From positions 3,312,501-3,376,500 of the forward strand of contig BSBN01001017.1 in assembly GCA_027924645.1 (NCBI GenBank): 64,000 nt of DNA, in the 5' to 3' direction. Source of the DNA: Cunninghamia lanceolata. Its lineage: Eukaryota > Streptophyta > Pinopsida > Cupressales > Cupressaceae. Below are positions 11,012 through 22,574 of the stretch, piece after piece (positions within the stretch are counted from its first letter, which is position 1; each line of letters begins with the position of its first letter). A program made the translations under genes and the position numbers. The notes beneath the pieces are model-generated. The model worked only from the letters and a program-made list of their open reading frames with translations, did not search any database and had not been told where the DNA came from.

Positions 11012-14000
11012 TTGTTCTATCCTGGAATGTAAGGGGCTTGAACAGTGGCCCTTGACAAAAAGTTGTTCGTGATTTGGTTAGAAGTCAATCTCCTGATGTT
11101 CTTTTCCCGCAGGAGACTAAGTTATCAGTGGAGTGTATGTTGGTTTAGTGCCTAAGTTGTGGGGGAGTGGAGAGTGCCAGTGTATTGGTGCTCAAGGGTC
11201 TGCTGGGGTAGTGGCTTGTTTATGGAATACTCAGAAGATCCACCCTCTTTGGTGGTTGTCCTTTCAGTCTTCTATCTCTATGCTTGCTTCTTGTTTTGAG
11301 ACGGGGGAGTCTATTCTCTTCTCCAATATCTATGTGCCTACTGAACTTCAGGGTAAGCAAATTTTGTGGTCCCATATCCGGTTTGTCCAAAGCATGGTTC
11401 CTTTCCATCCATGGATTATGGCTGGAGAATTCAATGCTATTTCTGAGTTAGCTGAGAAGTGAGGTGGTATTGTGAGGCTTGAGCCTTCTGCATTGCTACT
11501 TCAGGATAACATCTCAGCTTTAAATCTTGTTGATATCAAGCTCATTAATGGCTAATTTACTTGGAACAATCGAAGGATTGGGAATAACTGCATTGCAGAA
11601 TGACTTGACTGCTTCCTGGTTTCTTGCTACTGGGTTGGTGGGTTGTGGTCTTCTAGCTCTGAAATTTTGGATTGGAGGGGCTTAGATCATTGGCCTATCA
11701 AGTTGGCTATTTCTTCAGCTCGTGTGCCTCGGTCTCCTTTCAAGTTCCAGCTTATGTGGTTGTGTGACTCCTCTCTCTATGACTATGTTGCTGAGTGGTG
11801 GAGGTATGGTAGACCTGCTTATGGTACAACAATGTATACTTTTGCTAAGTTACTTTAATTTGTCAAGTATCAGCTTAAACGTTGGAATCGACAATGCTTT
11901 AGAAACATTTTCCATGCTAAGACTGCTGCCTAGGCTGAGTTGGATGGTATTACGAGGTTGATCAGGGAGGATGGAGTGACTGAGGACCTGCTGCAGGAAG
12001 AGACTAGGACTTTGAAAGCACTGATAGAGTGTGAGCTACGAGAGGAAGTTTTTTGGAAACAAAAGGCTTGGATTGAGTGGCTTCAGGAAGGGGATAAAAA
12101 TACTGCTTTTTTCTTCAACTTGGTGAAAGCCAGGAGACATGGCAATTCTATTTCTGCTCTGGTGAATGACAGGGATGAAAATCTTTCTTCTTTTCATGAA
12201 ATCACACGTGAAGCTATGCAATATTTTGCTTCTTTATTCAGGGAGGACTCGCAGGGGGGTTCTGATGAGGAAGCTCAGGTCCTTTCTTATATCCCTTCTT
12301 TGGTATTTAGGGAGATGAATGAGCATCTTCTGAGTGATATTTCGATTGAGGAGCTAGAGGGGATTGTGTTTCAAATGAAGAGGGGGAAAGCTCCTGGCCC
12401 TAATGGTTTCCCGATTGAGTTCTTTCAAGAATTCTGGGAGATTATCAAGTTGGACTTGTTGGCAGTTATTTAGGAGTCTCGTAAGAATAAACTGATGTTA
12501 CGGGCTTTGAATTCTACCTTCCTTGCTCTCATCCCAAAGTGTGATGGGGTGGATAGGTTAAGTCAATTTCGTCCTATCTCTCTTTGCAATGTGATTTATA
12601 AAATTATCTCTAAATTGATTGCTGATAGGTTGAAAAAGTGGCTTAAAGTGCTGATCTTTGAGGAATAGAGTGGTTTTGTGGCAGGAAGGCAAATTCTGGA
12701 TGGGGTAGTTATCGTAACTGAAACCATTCACTCTATGGCCAGTTCCAAAGATAAGGCGATGTTCATCAAGCTTGATATGGCTAAGGCTTATGACCAAGTT
12801 TGATGGTCCTTCCTTCAGAAGGTTCTTGGTGCTTTTGGTTTTGGGGATGAGTGGATTTATTGGGTTATGAGTTGTGTTACTCAGTCTCCTTCTTTGTGTT
12901 AATAAATAGTGAGCACTCTGAGCTTTTTGGTGCCTCTCAGGGTTTGCAGCAGGGTGACCCCTTCTCTCCTTACTTGTTTCTTCTTCTTGTTGAAGGTCTG
13001 GGATGTTTGATAAGAAGGAATGTGGAGTTAGGTTTCATTCAGGGGTGGGGGTGGGGGTGGGGAGGTGGTTTACCTCCACAATCTCACTTGCAGTTTGTAA
13101 ATGACACTACTTTGATGGGTATGGCTACAATTAGGGAAGCTTTGAATTTGCGCAAGGTGTTGGATGTTTATCTTGTAGCTTCAGGCCAATTGATTAATGA
13201 AGATAAGTCTTCCATCTTTTTCTTCAATACTCCAAGTTCTATTCAGAGGTGAATTGCTCATATCTTGAGATTTCAGACTGGGGTTCTCCCTTTGACCTAT
13301 CTTGGTATTCCCATCTCTATTGGAAGACTTCCCAGGGATTCTTGGCAGAATATTCTGGATAAATTTCGTGTGAAAGTTAATCATTGGACCCATCGTTGGT
13401 TGTCCTTTGCGGGTCGTGTTCAGTTGCTCAAGTCTGTGGTGTAGGCCCTCCCCATTTATAGATGTATGATTCAGGTGGCCCCTTTGGGTTTTGTTAGGGA
13501 ATTGGATTCCTTAGCAAGACAACTTTTATGGGTTGGTAGCGTATTGTCCTCTAAATGGAGCCTTGTCAGATGGGATATTATTTGTAGCCTGAAGCAGTTT
13601 GGCGGCCTTGGGTTAAGGCAGTCGTCGTTGTCAGGGATAGCGTTGGCTGCTAAATTGTATTGGCGATGGTGTGTGGAGCAGGATGGGATCTGGGCCAGGA
13701 TATTAACACAGAAATACTTCTCGGGGATCCCTCAGATTGATATTACTCGTTATCCCTTGGTGGGGAAAGGCTCGATGATTTGGAGTACGCTCAAGAAAGG
13801 GGCTGCTCTAGTTAAGGATGGCTTATTTTGGATTTGTAAAAGAGGCACAAAAGCTCATTTTTGATCTAATTCTTGGGATGGTTTTGCTCCCATTGTTTCT
13901 CAATTTCCTAATCTGGTGACTCTGTGCTAGAGGTTCTGTGAGGCAGGATGGTCAAGGGTGAGTGACTTCAAGTCCTTTTCTTTTCATGGGCAGTTGGTGG

Positions 14001-15312
14001 TGACGAGATGGAAGAATCCTAATGAGTGGCCTATTGTCGGTATGGAGGAGGAGTGTGCTGAACTTCATAGTATCCTTTCTCGTAGACGCTGTAGCTACCT
14101 CCAGGAAGGGGATTTCTTTCTTGGTCTCCTAATCCTAAGGGTGTCTATATTTTTGCTTCTGGATATCAGGGGTTGTTATCTCATCGGCTGGATGGGGTGG
14201 AGGTTCACTGGTGGAAGAAACTATGGAATAAGCTTTCTTGGCCGAAGTGTAATTGCTTTATTTGGACTTTGGCTTGGAATAGGTGCTTGACATGGGATAA
14301 TATTCAGAAGCGAGGTTTTCAGGGTCCTTCTATGTGTGTTTTGTGTGGATGTGGAGAGGAGGACTCCTCTCACTTATTTTTTCGTTGTCCCTTGAATTTG
14401 TAGCTTTGGCATTTGTGGTGGGAAGTTTGGAAAAGCCCCTGTGTTCATGCTTCTTCACTGGTGGATTTTTGGAGTAGTCTAGTTAGACCTCCTTCTATGG
14501 CCTCTTTCTTGCAAGATGTGTGGTATGTTGGGCCTTCCATCATACTATGGCAAATTTGGTTGGACCTGAATCGAAGAATATTTTGAGGTGAGAAGCTGTT
14601 GATTCAACAAGTTTGTTACAAAATTATGGGTATGATTCGGGAGACAGTGGAAGCTAATTGTGATGTGGTGTTCCCTTTGGAGAAAGGGGATGCTGAGCTG
14701 GTGGATAGATTGGGTATTCAGGGGTTGTCTCCAGCTTCTGCTTGTGTCAGGAGAGGAAGGCGGGTGAAAAAGAAAGTTCAAAGGGTGGGGAGTTGGCTAC
14801 CCCCTTTGGCTGGCATTCTGAAGCTCAATACTGATGGTTCTTCAAGGGGCAATCCTGGGCTTGCTGGGATTGGTGGGGCTGGCAGGGATTTTTTGGGATC
14901 GGTGGTTTTTTTCTTTTCTATTCATGAAGGATTGCAGACTATCAACCTTATGGAAGGTTTGGCGATCCTCTACGCTTTGGAGAGGGCTTATGCTTTGGGA
15001 TGGTGCAAGGTTATTTGTGAGTCTGATTCACAGGTTTTGATTAATTTGCTAAATAAACAGAAGGTATCTGATGTTAGTTGGCAGTTGGCTATGATGGTGT
15101 AGCAGATTCTGCAGATAAGTTCTTTGATGAAGATGGTGTCTTTTGTCCATATTCCAAGGGAGTGGAATAGGGCAACAGATTGTTTGGCTAAGTGGGCTTC
15201 TAAGCATTTAGATGGCTGGAAGATTGATGAGTGGGAGCAGGTTCCTCATGAGCTCCGACATGACTTGGAGAAGATTCTTGCCAAGGATGGGAATGGTATT
15301 GGTGAAGGATGA
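11008..15312 (+). pseudogene. LINE ORF2: AP-type endonuclease, reverse transcriptase, zf-RVT, RNase H
   Basis: Opens with MIVLSWNVRGLNS, the typical start of plant L1 endonucleases; the usual SDHxP motif reads LDHWP at about 11685. The reverse transcriptase follows (PGPNGFPIEFF at about 12390, [14 protein letters not shown] at 12575, GLQQGDPFSPYLF at 12940). Its catalytic FADD box reads FVND (about 13090), so one catalytic Asp is lost. A zf-RVT region with CVLCGCGEEDSSHLFFRC lies at about 14330-14392. A C-terminal RNase H (14819-15230) keeps its four expected acidic residues (NTDGS, MEGLA, ESDS, ATDCLA). Several frameshifts (near 11130, 12840 and 14170) and stops break it. About 1,435 codons overall, normal for plant L1. 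Confidence 0.88.
13042..13064 (+). repeat. G-run tract (potential G-quadruplex) in LINE RT
   Basis: Four consecutive G-runs of four to five separated by single T residues, within the reverse transcriptase region. It looks like a small expansion of a GGGGGT unit and lies between conserved RT motifs. Confidence 0.7.
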
Positions 15313-15399
15313 TGTTGTTTCATGCTTTGTATGGTTGTTTCTTATGGATTCCTGGGGCCTTGGCCCTTTGATGTTTTGTAATGCTCTTTTCTGAATTTC

Positions 15400-15405
15400 A
15401 ATAAA
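15400..15405 (+). terminator. AATAAA polyadenylation signal of the LINE
   Basis: AATAAA about 90 bases after the ORF2 stop and about 15 bases before the element end. Confidence 0.55.
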
Positions 15406-15418
15406 GTTTTTACCCCTT

Positions 15419-17286
15419 ATATATATATATATACATTGGAAACTGTTTTAAATAAAATTTTAATGACCAAACGGAATTCTAAACTCACTATTCAGGTTTC
15501 ATAATAAACAACGAAATAGAGAGAAGATTGTGAAAATTTTCTTTGGCCTTACCCCATGTTTTCTTTTTGGGGAATTTTAAAGTTAAAAAAAAACTACAAA
15601 AAAATGAAATCTAGGGACAGCGGCATGGCCGCCACCCCCGGCCCCACGCCAATGTAGAGAAGGGTGGGTGGACTGCCCCCCCATCCCCCCTTCGCACTCC
15701 CTCCTTTCTCAAGGAACCCTCCGTTATGACAACGGCGGACATGGAATATATGGGTCGTCAGCCCTACCTTAGAATCTGCCTTCGCCTCTCCTGAACTGCC
15801 AGTTACACCTCTTTTAATCTGCAGTATTTAATGTATATATATATATATATATCATACTCTGTGTATCAAAAAAAAACACTTCTAGATTTTACTAAATGTA
15901 TATATATTTATATATATACACAAAAATGTATATATATATATATAACTACAAAAAAAGGGATATACCCTGTGTATACACAATAAAATTATACCTCTGTGAG
16001 AGGTAGTATCATGGCTGCCACTCCATCTTCAAACCCTAACCTGCAACAAAAATGGGGAAACAAGGAGAGAAAATGAGAGAAAACACAATGAGAAGAAAAG
16101 AATTAGGAGAAAAGAAAGAGATAGGTTAGGGTTAGTATAAGGAAAGTAATAAAATAAGATTAGGGCAAATTTTGGGATTGAGAGATGAGTGGGAGATAGT
16201 AAGTTGTTTTATTTAATTTTTATTTCATGTTCATTTTTTAACGCGACTTTTCCCTCTATTCTTTTTTGAGTTGCTTTATTATTTTGCCTTTGGGTGAATT
16301 TTTATGATGGGGTATTTTTCATGAGAGTAGGGGTTTTAATTTATTAATGTTTTAATGTGTGGGTTTTTAATTAGGTAGTGTTTTAGGAATTTTAATGGGT
16401 TTAATTTTATTCCCTTGGGATATTTTGTGGGGGGAAATTTAATTTATCTGATTCTAGCCTTTAGTTTCTTAGAGGAGATTATTTTTAATTAGCTTGGGAA
16501 AATCCCGTTATTAATTTATTATCGTTGATTAATTTTGTTATGTTGGGTATAGTGGGTTTGTTTAATTCTTGGAGAATCTTACCTCATCATCAAATTAAAT
16601 TAGTTGTGAGGTTATTTGATTTGTGGACCTTATTAATTGGGATTTTACTATTTAATGACTTTTATTTTATTTGATTTTGTTTATTCAGGGGGTAATTTTT
16701 ATAACGTTATTTAGGGAAATTTATTTTAATCTTTTAATTAAATTTTTCTCATAATTATGTTAGGAAGAGACCTTTTTAAAATAAATAATCTAAATGTTAA
16801 AAATGTGTTATGCTGCCAAATCTTTCTGAGACTTAGGGCAGTTAATTTAAATGATATCTCTTGACTTTAGTTAACTATTATTTACCTTGCAACCTTTAGT
16901 TTTAACAAAGGCGTATTTTAATCTACTTTTATGCTCTAGAATTAGGGTTAGATTCTGACTCCTGTCGGAATCATGTCACTCACTTAGGAAACTTAGGGTT
17001 CGGGTCCATTCGACCCTAACCCTAGTAGCAACGCTTCTCGCGTTGCATAACCCCCTAGTCGGCTATCATCACACAGGTGATTGCGTATGTAAACGCTCAT
17101 CCCTGAGTTTGATTGACATGTTTATGCCTTATGCGTATTGCCACCGAGCACACTGACGCGTGCGAGGGGGTTTTTAGGGACATCTGGAAAAGTTTTTTTT
17201 GATATTTCATGTCATGACCACATGACAAATGTGGACATGACACGTGTGTTGCGTGTTGTGACCGCATGGGCAATGTGGGCATGACA
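15419..17286 (+). mobile_element. 3' LTR of gypsy element, second part (after LINE insertion)
   Basis: From 15754 this part is near-identical to bases 1-1480 and ends in the same CATGACA at 17286, completing a TG...CA LTR begun at 6447. Without the LINE the LTR would be about 4.6 kb. It includes a GC-rich stretch (15615-15750), (TA)n runs at 15835-15852 and 15896-15945, and AT-rich sequence with no coding potential. The following TAAAT (17287-17291) is presumably the target-site duplication; its partner is left of the window. Confidence 0.82.
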
Positions 17287-17289
17287 TAA

Positions 17290-18119
17290 ATGAAGGAGCA
17301 ATACAAGGCAAGAGCTGAGCAACTAGCTGCGGTAATAAAGAAGATCACCTTGTCGTCTGAATCAGTGGCACCTGAGGTAATCACGGTAGAGGATCCTGTT
17401 ATCCAGAAATCAGAAAAGACTCGTGTCAAGGGAAGAGTGGTTGAAGAATATCTTAAAAGAATGTATTCGCAAGGAGTGTCTCTTCTGACAAGTGTAGCTG
17501 AGAAGAAAAGCAAAATGGAAAAGATAAGATCTGAGCTAGATGATTTGATTGATGTAATATTTCAAGACATTGAGTACTTGGATACTAGCCTTGAGAAGTG
17601 GACTGATATGAAGAAGCTGAAGGTGAAAAGTTTGGTATCAATTGGCATTATTTCAAATTGTGAATCTTATGTAGAAACCAAAGAGTCATTGGTTCCCAAA
17701 GTAATGTTTTAAAAGAATTGATCAAAGATTTAGAGAGTGCCAAGGAACTGAGTGAAGACAACAATGTCGATCTTCTACACAAACTGGAGGAACTCGGGCC
17801 ATGTAAGTTGACAACTGATGATCATCGTTTTCTTTCACCTAAGGAAATGGTTCAGGAATTCAAGAGCATGTTTCAGAAAGAGTTTGAAGACATAGGTTTT
17901 TCAGTTGCTTCCCTGGATAATATTCTAGACAACCAATTAACTTTGGATAATTTAAAGGCTAAATTGACAAATCATGAAAAGGCGGCTATTGTAGTGAGAG
18001 ATACAATAATCAGAGCTCGTGTGATCTTTAAAAACACTATTGGTCTTAACAGCCTAGAAATGCAAACAGTGTTCACTATGTACAAAAATTTTCTGAAGAA
18101 GAATGGGAGTGCAAGTTAA
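17290..18119 (+). pseudogene. Unrecognised charged coiled-coil ORF, 5' end removed by the gypsy insertion
   Basis: Two open frames, 17290-17712 and 17718-18119, follow each other with a one-base shift at about 17712 and read as one protein of about 275 residues. It is rich in Lys and Glu with heptad-like stretches (MKEQYKARAEQLAAVIKKI; EKKSKMEKIRSELDDLIDVI), suggesting a coiled coil. It begins only four bases after the gypsy LTR, so its N-terminal part probably lies left of the gypsy element, outside the window. I do not recognise the family. Composition and a coiled-coil C-terminus recall ORF-X in the CACTA element, but I see no clear sequence match. Confidence 0.5.
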
Positions 18120-18307
18120 TTCAAGTCTTCATGCCTTAGTATATTTTTGTAGTTTCATATGTACTTTGTTTTTAGTTTTGGACATTTTTACATGTACTTT
18201 TTCAAGATGCAATTACATGTAAAAACAAGGAAAGTCCTGAATCAATAAGGACTCTTCCTGTTGAATAAGTCAAGTTAGTTGTATTTTCCCTATTTTTGCT
18301 CATGGCC

Positions 18308-18320
18308 TCTCACTATAAAT
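18308..18320 (+). promoter_or_regulatory. TATA-box-like site
   Basis: CACTATAAATAGA precedes a GAGGGCC stretch about 190 bases after the end of the coiled-coil ORF. Such a promoter-like site downstream of an ORF is what a decayed LTR would show, but I could not find TG/CA ends with a matching duplication here. Confidence 0.35.
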
Positions 18321-18584
18321 AGAGAGGGCCTCTTTGTAATTATTTACCTTTTAGTTATTGAAGCAAAACTTTACCAAAATTGAGAAGCACTTTTGAGACT
18401 TTGCATTCAAGATTGTAAATCAAGATTTTATCAATAATAAGAAAGCAAGTGAGCATTTAAACTTTGTTTTGGAAATTTACTTGTAGTGTATGAGAGATAT
18501 TCTTATGTCTTTTCTCTTGCACTGTCTTATGCAATTGATCGAATGAGTATTGTGAATTCATATAATCTAGGAGGTGATCTAAAG

Positions 18585-18840
18585 CTGATTTTGGAGTCCT
18601 TGTGCTGCAACATTACCTTTGGAATTTATATTCTATGTCAGTGAGTTGAAAATATTAGAAGACTTTGAGCTGCTATTTATTTTCCGTGTTCTTTAAATCT
18701 CTTGATAGCGTACAGTGGAGACTTTGGGCTACATTCTACACTATATATTTCTAATTCCAAGTCAGCAAAAGAAATTACGAAAGACTTTGTGCTTTTGTGA
18801 ATTTCTAGTTTATTTCACGCTGGTATCATTTTGAATATTC
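18585..18840 (+). repeat. Degenerate tandem repeat of about 60 bp
   Basis: The motif AGACTTTGnGC recurs at about 18660, 18720 and 18780, each time after sequence of similar length, with a weaker first copy (GAGTCCTTGTGCTGC) at about 18595. The copies share little beyond the motif, so this is an old array. Confidence 0.5.
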
Positions 18841-19100
18841 TTATGTTCATTCAACCTTGATATTGGTTATTATTGTTCCAATAAGTAGTTTGTGAGTTTA
18901 TCATACATTGTAAGGATTAAATTGAAACATCATTTCTGAAAGAAAAATAAAAGAGAAATGGATGATATGGCACCATCCACAAGTTAGTTTATAGTGTACA
19001 TACTAGTTAAGTACTTGTTGATTGTAGTGAGCAATAAGAAGGGAGCCTCCCCTTTCTGAGAGGAGAGATTAATCTCATCATGTTGTGGTTGATATAACCA

Positions 19101-19128
19101 TTTTGTCTTCAATTAGTTGAAGACAAAA
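19101..19128. repeat. Perfect 12-bp inverted repeat with 4-nt loop
   Basis: TTTTGTCTTCAA, loop TTAG, then TTGAAGACAAAA. It lies in non-coding sequence between the coiled-coil ORF and the solo LTR. Confidence 0.8.
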
Positions 19129-19488
19129 TATTCACCCAACAGAACCCACAGATTACAGAGAAATTGCTCTCCAATATAATCAGAGTCCTTGGTTGCCAGA
19201 GGACCAGCAACATGTTTAGTTGGGGGGTGTGATTAGGCTATACTTTGTTCAGTTTCTCTTGCTTTAGTTCATGCTTTTTAAAGACATTCCCAGACTTTTC
19301 CATACATTGTCTATGCTTATAATTATCTTTAAGACACTGAAAGCATTAAGAATAGTACATGATATGTTGGTGAATGACTATGTGTGGATTAATGCTTGTT
19401 CATAAGATGTGATAGTAATCTCTATTAATTTTAGTAGTTTGTGATGTATAAATATTACATGGTGAACTAACCCCTATGCAAAAAGCAT

Positions 19489-19734
19489 GTGGTTACATAT
19501 GATGGAGACCACCTGTCAACCCGTAGCAAAGAAGGTATTTTCATCTATAACAGACAATGTAGTTACTTGCAGCCAAAGGAAAAGGATTCCAAATTGAGTG
19601 GACATGAGTTAACCATAACCCCCCACTCCTTGACTGTTTTTCCTTCAACAGTTGACACAACCGTGAATAATGAAGGAAGCTCAGATTGTGGTCCATGTTC
19701 TGTTTTCAATTATGATTGTCTTCATGATGACTAA
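19489..19734 (+). CDS. Small unrecognised ORF (81 codons)
   Basis: An open frame of 81 codons with no recognisable motif, in AT-rich sequence. About 250 bases downstream are AATAAAG (19988) and sequence resembling a transcript end. It may be a gene remnant or chance. The rest of 18120-20768 has no other coding potential that I can support. Confidence 0.2.
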   Translation: MVTYDGDHLSTRSKEGIFIYNRQCSYLQPKEKDSKLSGHELTITPHSLTVFPSTVDTTVNNEGSSDCGPCSVFNYDCLHDD

Positions 19735-20114
19735 GAAGAGTCATAGTGGGACTATTATGTCTAGTTATCTTTGTGGTAGTTAGTTTCCTATTTCTAGTTT
19801 GATTAATAATAATGTCTTCTCCCTATGTTTGTGGGATCTAATGGACGAGTATAGGATTAGTTCCTTGGAAGTTTTATTCAATTAAGAAACTCATATCTTG
19901 TCTATATATATGTTAGATTTTGTATACGAGGAAGGAGAGGTTATAACGAGATTGTGTTGTCGAGTTATTATTGTATTTTTCAACATTCAATAAAGAACAT
20001 AGATTTCGATTCAATCAATGATTCGGTGATACAGTAGTGATCTAGTTTAGATTCTGTGGAGATTACAATCACTCAAGCAAGGGCCACTTGAGGTAACTGT
20101 ATCTCTCTTATATG

Positions 20115-20243
20115 TTTATGTGACTAGTTCATGTTGTTAGTTTATATTTATGCGATAAGTTCATGTTGTGTTAGTTTATGTCAATATGATTAGTTCATGT
20201 TGTTAGTTTATGTTTATGTGGATTAGTTAATATTGTTAATATG
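20115..20243 (+). repeat. Tandem repeat, about 32 bp, four degenerate copies
   Basis: Units share the core TTAGTTCATGTTGTTAGTTT; copies begin at about 20115, 20147, 20181 and 20213. The last is the most diverged. Non-coding. Confidence 0.7.
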
Positions 20244-20768
20244 CATTCTTGGTTTAAGGTGATCACCGACTTAGTGCATAAATTGTTTCTCTATTTTGAT
20301 TTACATAGACTATTTTACCAACTGAATAAAGCATTAATTATTTCTTAACAACATTACCTACTTGTAGTAATTGTTATTCCTTGCAAAGTAGAATTTTTTC
20401 CTTTCCCATAGTTTGTTTCTATGCACAACTTCTAGATTACAATTCAGGAATCCTTGATTGTACACATAGTATGGGCACCATCCAAGAAGAATCTGAATCC
20501 CTGATTTGACAATTTAAATGTAACACATTATAGCCATTAGGTTGCTTGATATAGGATATGTTGGTTGTTGAGTTGTGTGCATGCCCTTTCTGCATCAATG
20601 TATTGGTTAATAATGGAGTTCAACACTATCCATTTGAGAGTCTACTCATGTCCTTCATACCTGCCTATCCTCTCGAGGGGGCATCCCTTTCTGATCATCC
20701 ATACCTTTTCTCCTTTTAGATGATGCTACTTCCTTCTAATCGCAACATCATATCAAAGAAGGACAAAA

Positions 20769-21513
20769 TGTAGACACCTAAATTTGACTTTTTCCTTATG
20801 ACATCACCTAGACACCATCTTACGACACTTTCATCCTAGGACCCTTTCATTATCCAATTAATTAAATATATCATATTTATTTAATTAATTTAGTCCATTT
20901 AATTTAATTTATTTATTTCTCCCACCTTGTCCTATAATTAATTAAATAATTTTATTATTTGATTAATTATCTTTCACTTATCATAATCCTTATACACTTT
21001 TATCTTTGAGTCTTAGCCGACCTCATCCAAATAGGTCCTATCCTTTCCACATCCTAGATCATATAAATATCACTATCAATCAAGTCATTTCTCCTAGAAA
21101 AAAATCAATCCTAGAGCAACCTACCTAGAGCACTTTGAGAATTATCTAGCTTTCAAGTACTGTTATGCTGCTAGCATGAGCGATCAACATTATTGATATC
21201 AAATATCATTATCAAGCATCATTGGAGTATATCAAGGACTCTTGTGGTAATATTTTTTCATTATTTTTATTTGATTTCTTTATTCTTTTGATCATTCATT
21301 CTAGACGATTCATTGTGCATAGTTTCATTTGATATTTCATAATTTATGCATCATACAATAACCCTTTTTTTGAAGTAGTATATATAAACAACCTCTACTT
21401 GCATATGAATTATCACTTGAGAGATATTACAATGGTCAGTGGACCCTTATGTGGTGTTTAATATAGTGGACTGCATAGGCACTATTGTTTCCTATCTCCC
21501 TCCATTTGATACA
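20769..21513 (+). mobile_element. Solo LTR, 745 bp, with CAAAA target-site duplication
   Basis: Begins TGTAGACACC and ends TTTGATACA, giving TGTA...TACA ends, and is flanked on both sides by CAAAA (20764-20768 and 21514-21518). It contains a TATA-like CATATAAATA (about 21060) and AATTAATTAAAT blocks with partial inverted symmetry (20855-20895). There is no primer binding site, polypurine tract or coding sequence next to it, so it is best read as the product of recombination between two LTRs. The start resembles gypsy LTRs, but the family is not certain. Confidence 0.72.
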
Positions 21514-21518
21514 CAAAA

Positions 21519-22313
21519 GTATGGATGTGTGCTTAGTAAATGAGGTCACCTAGGAGTTGAATGTGGAGTCATGCATGTTAAATGCAAAGATATTTGATTA
21601 AAACATGTAGTATTACATGCTTAAAACAAGTTAATGTGAACATGTAAGTGGTGAATGTTGTTTAAGAACAAGGATTCCACCTGTTCGACAAGTCAAAACA
21701 ATTATGGGAAAAAAAATGTAATTGTTCATGTCCCTTTCCACATGGTAATATATTTTTTTAGTGACAATATGGCATATGCATTGTCATGCCAACCCCTAAA
21801 GTTAGAGAGCACCACTATTGAACCTTCTCCCCTACGACCCATCAAACTCAATTTCATAAGTTAACTCTCTAGAAAGTAAAGAAAATAAAGGTGTTCCAAC
21901 AAATGTATAAGTTAACAATGTTACAATGTCATACTCAATTTCATTCCACAAAATTTGATTGACCACATCCCAAACTATGAGGAAAGATATTATCAATGCC
22001 AACATCCCCAACTATATTGCAATTCAACCATGTCTTTGTTGCTAAAATTGTTTCCTACTCATAATGAATACATGTCTGCTAATAGGCACAAACAAAACAT
22101 GCTTTTATCCTTTCTAAAGACTTGAACCCACAAAAAAATAGCATTACTATAACTTCAACTAGGGAAAATTGGCTTACAACATTATGAGATGATTTTTTCC
22201 TATGCATTATAAAAAATGGCAAGCACGAATGGCACATATATATATATATATATAAAATGATATTCTTTGTATTCACTACAAAGAATTACAATAAAGATTT
22301 ACCATAATACATA
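21519..22313. other. Non-coding AT-rich sequence left of the CACTA element
   Basis: AT-rich sequence with a short open frame (21655-21864, 69 codons) of no recognisable type and a (TA)n run at about 22237-22255. I see no other structure. It ends with ATA at 22311-22313, the left copy of the CACTA target-site duplication. Confidence 0.5.
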
Positions 22314-22530
22314 CACTATAACAAATCCCTATGATTAGCTCCCTTTTTTGCTCTATTTTTTGCTTCCACCCATTGTTTTAATGTATTTTTCTCCAATTTT
22401 TTGAAAAAGTTGGCACTATTTATCAGGATGGCACTATTTGGGACTTTTTTGCGCCGATCAGAACAAGTGGGCGCTAAATTAGGCACAAATTAGCACCAAA
22501 TTTAGCACCTAAAACAAACACAGGCATTGT
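22314..22530 (+). repeat. Left terminal and subterminal repeat region of the CACTA element
   Basis: After the CACTA terminus come GATTAGCTCCC, two GGCACTATTT blocks (about 22412-22440), GGGCGCTAAATTAGGCAC and TAGCACCAAATTTAGCACC (22469-22510). The right end has the same kinds of block (GCGCTAAATTTGGCACTAAA). In En/Spm-type elements such subterminal motifs bind the TNPA protein; that role here is inference. Confidence 0.7.
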
Positions 22531-22574
22531 GTCGAGCTGATAACAAAATATCGAAGGAACAAATAAGATCAAAG

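Larger units (their letters stand above)
9194..15418 (+). mobile_element. L1-type LINE inserted in the gypsy 3' LTR
   Basis: A non-LTR retrotransposon of about 6.2 kb with a 5' leader (9194-9493), ORF1 (RNA-binding) and ORF2 (endonuclease, reverse transcriptase, zf-RVT and RNase H), and a short 3' tail with AATAAA at 15400-15405. The insertion is flanked on both sides by (TA)n of about 14 nt, which could be the target-site duplication but cannot be told from a pre-existing microsatellite, so the ends are approximate to about 15 bases. No long poly(A) tail is visible. LTR sequence resumes after it and continues to the shared LTR end, showing that the LINE is younger than the gypsy element. Confidence 0.82.

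Noticed and set aside
13090..13105. FVND read as an active RT catalytic box
   Set aside because: Plant L1 RTs have FADD; the first catalytic Asp is Asn here and the ORF has several other breaks.
16010..17290. Possible independent gene or promoter in the repeat shared with bases 1-1480
   Set aside because: The repetition, the end CATGACA and the adjacent primer site show that these are two LTR copies.
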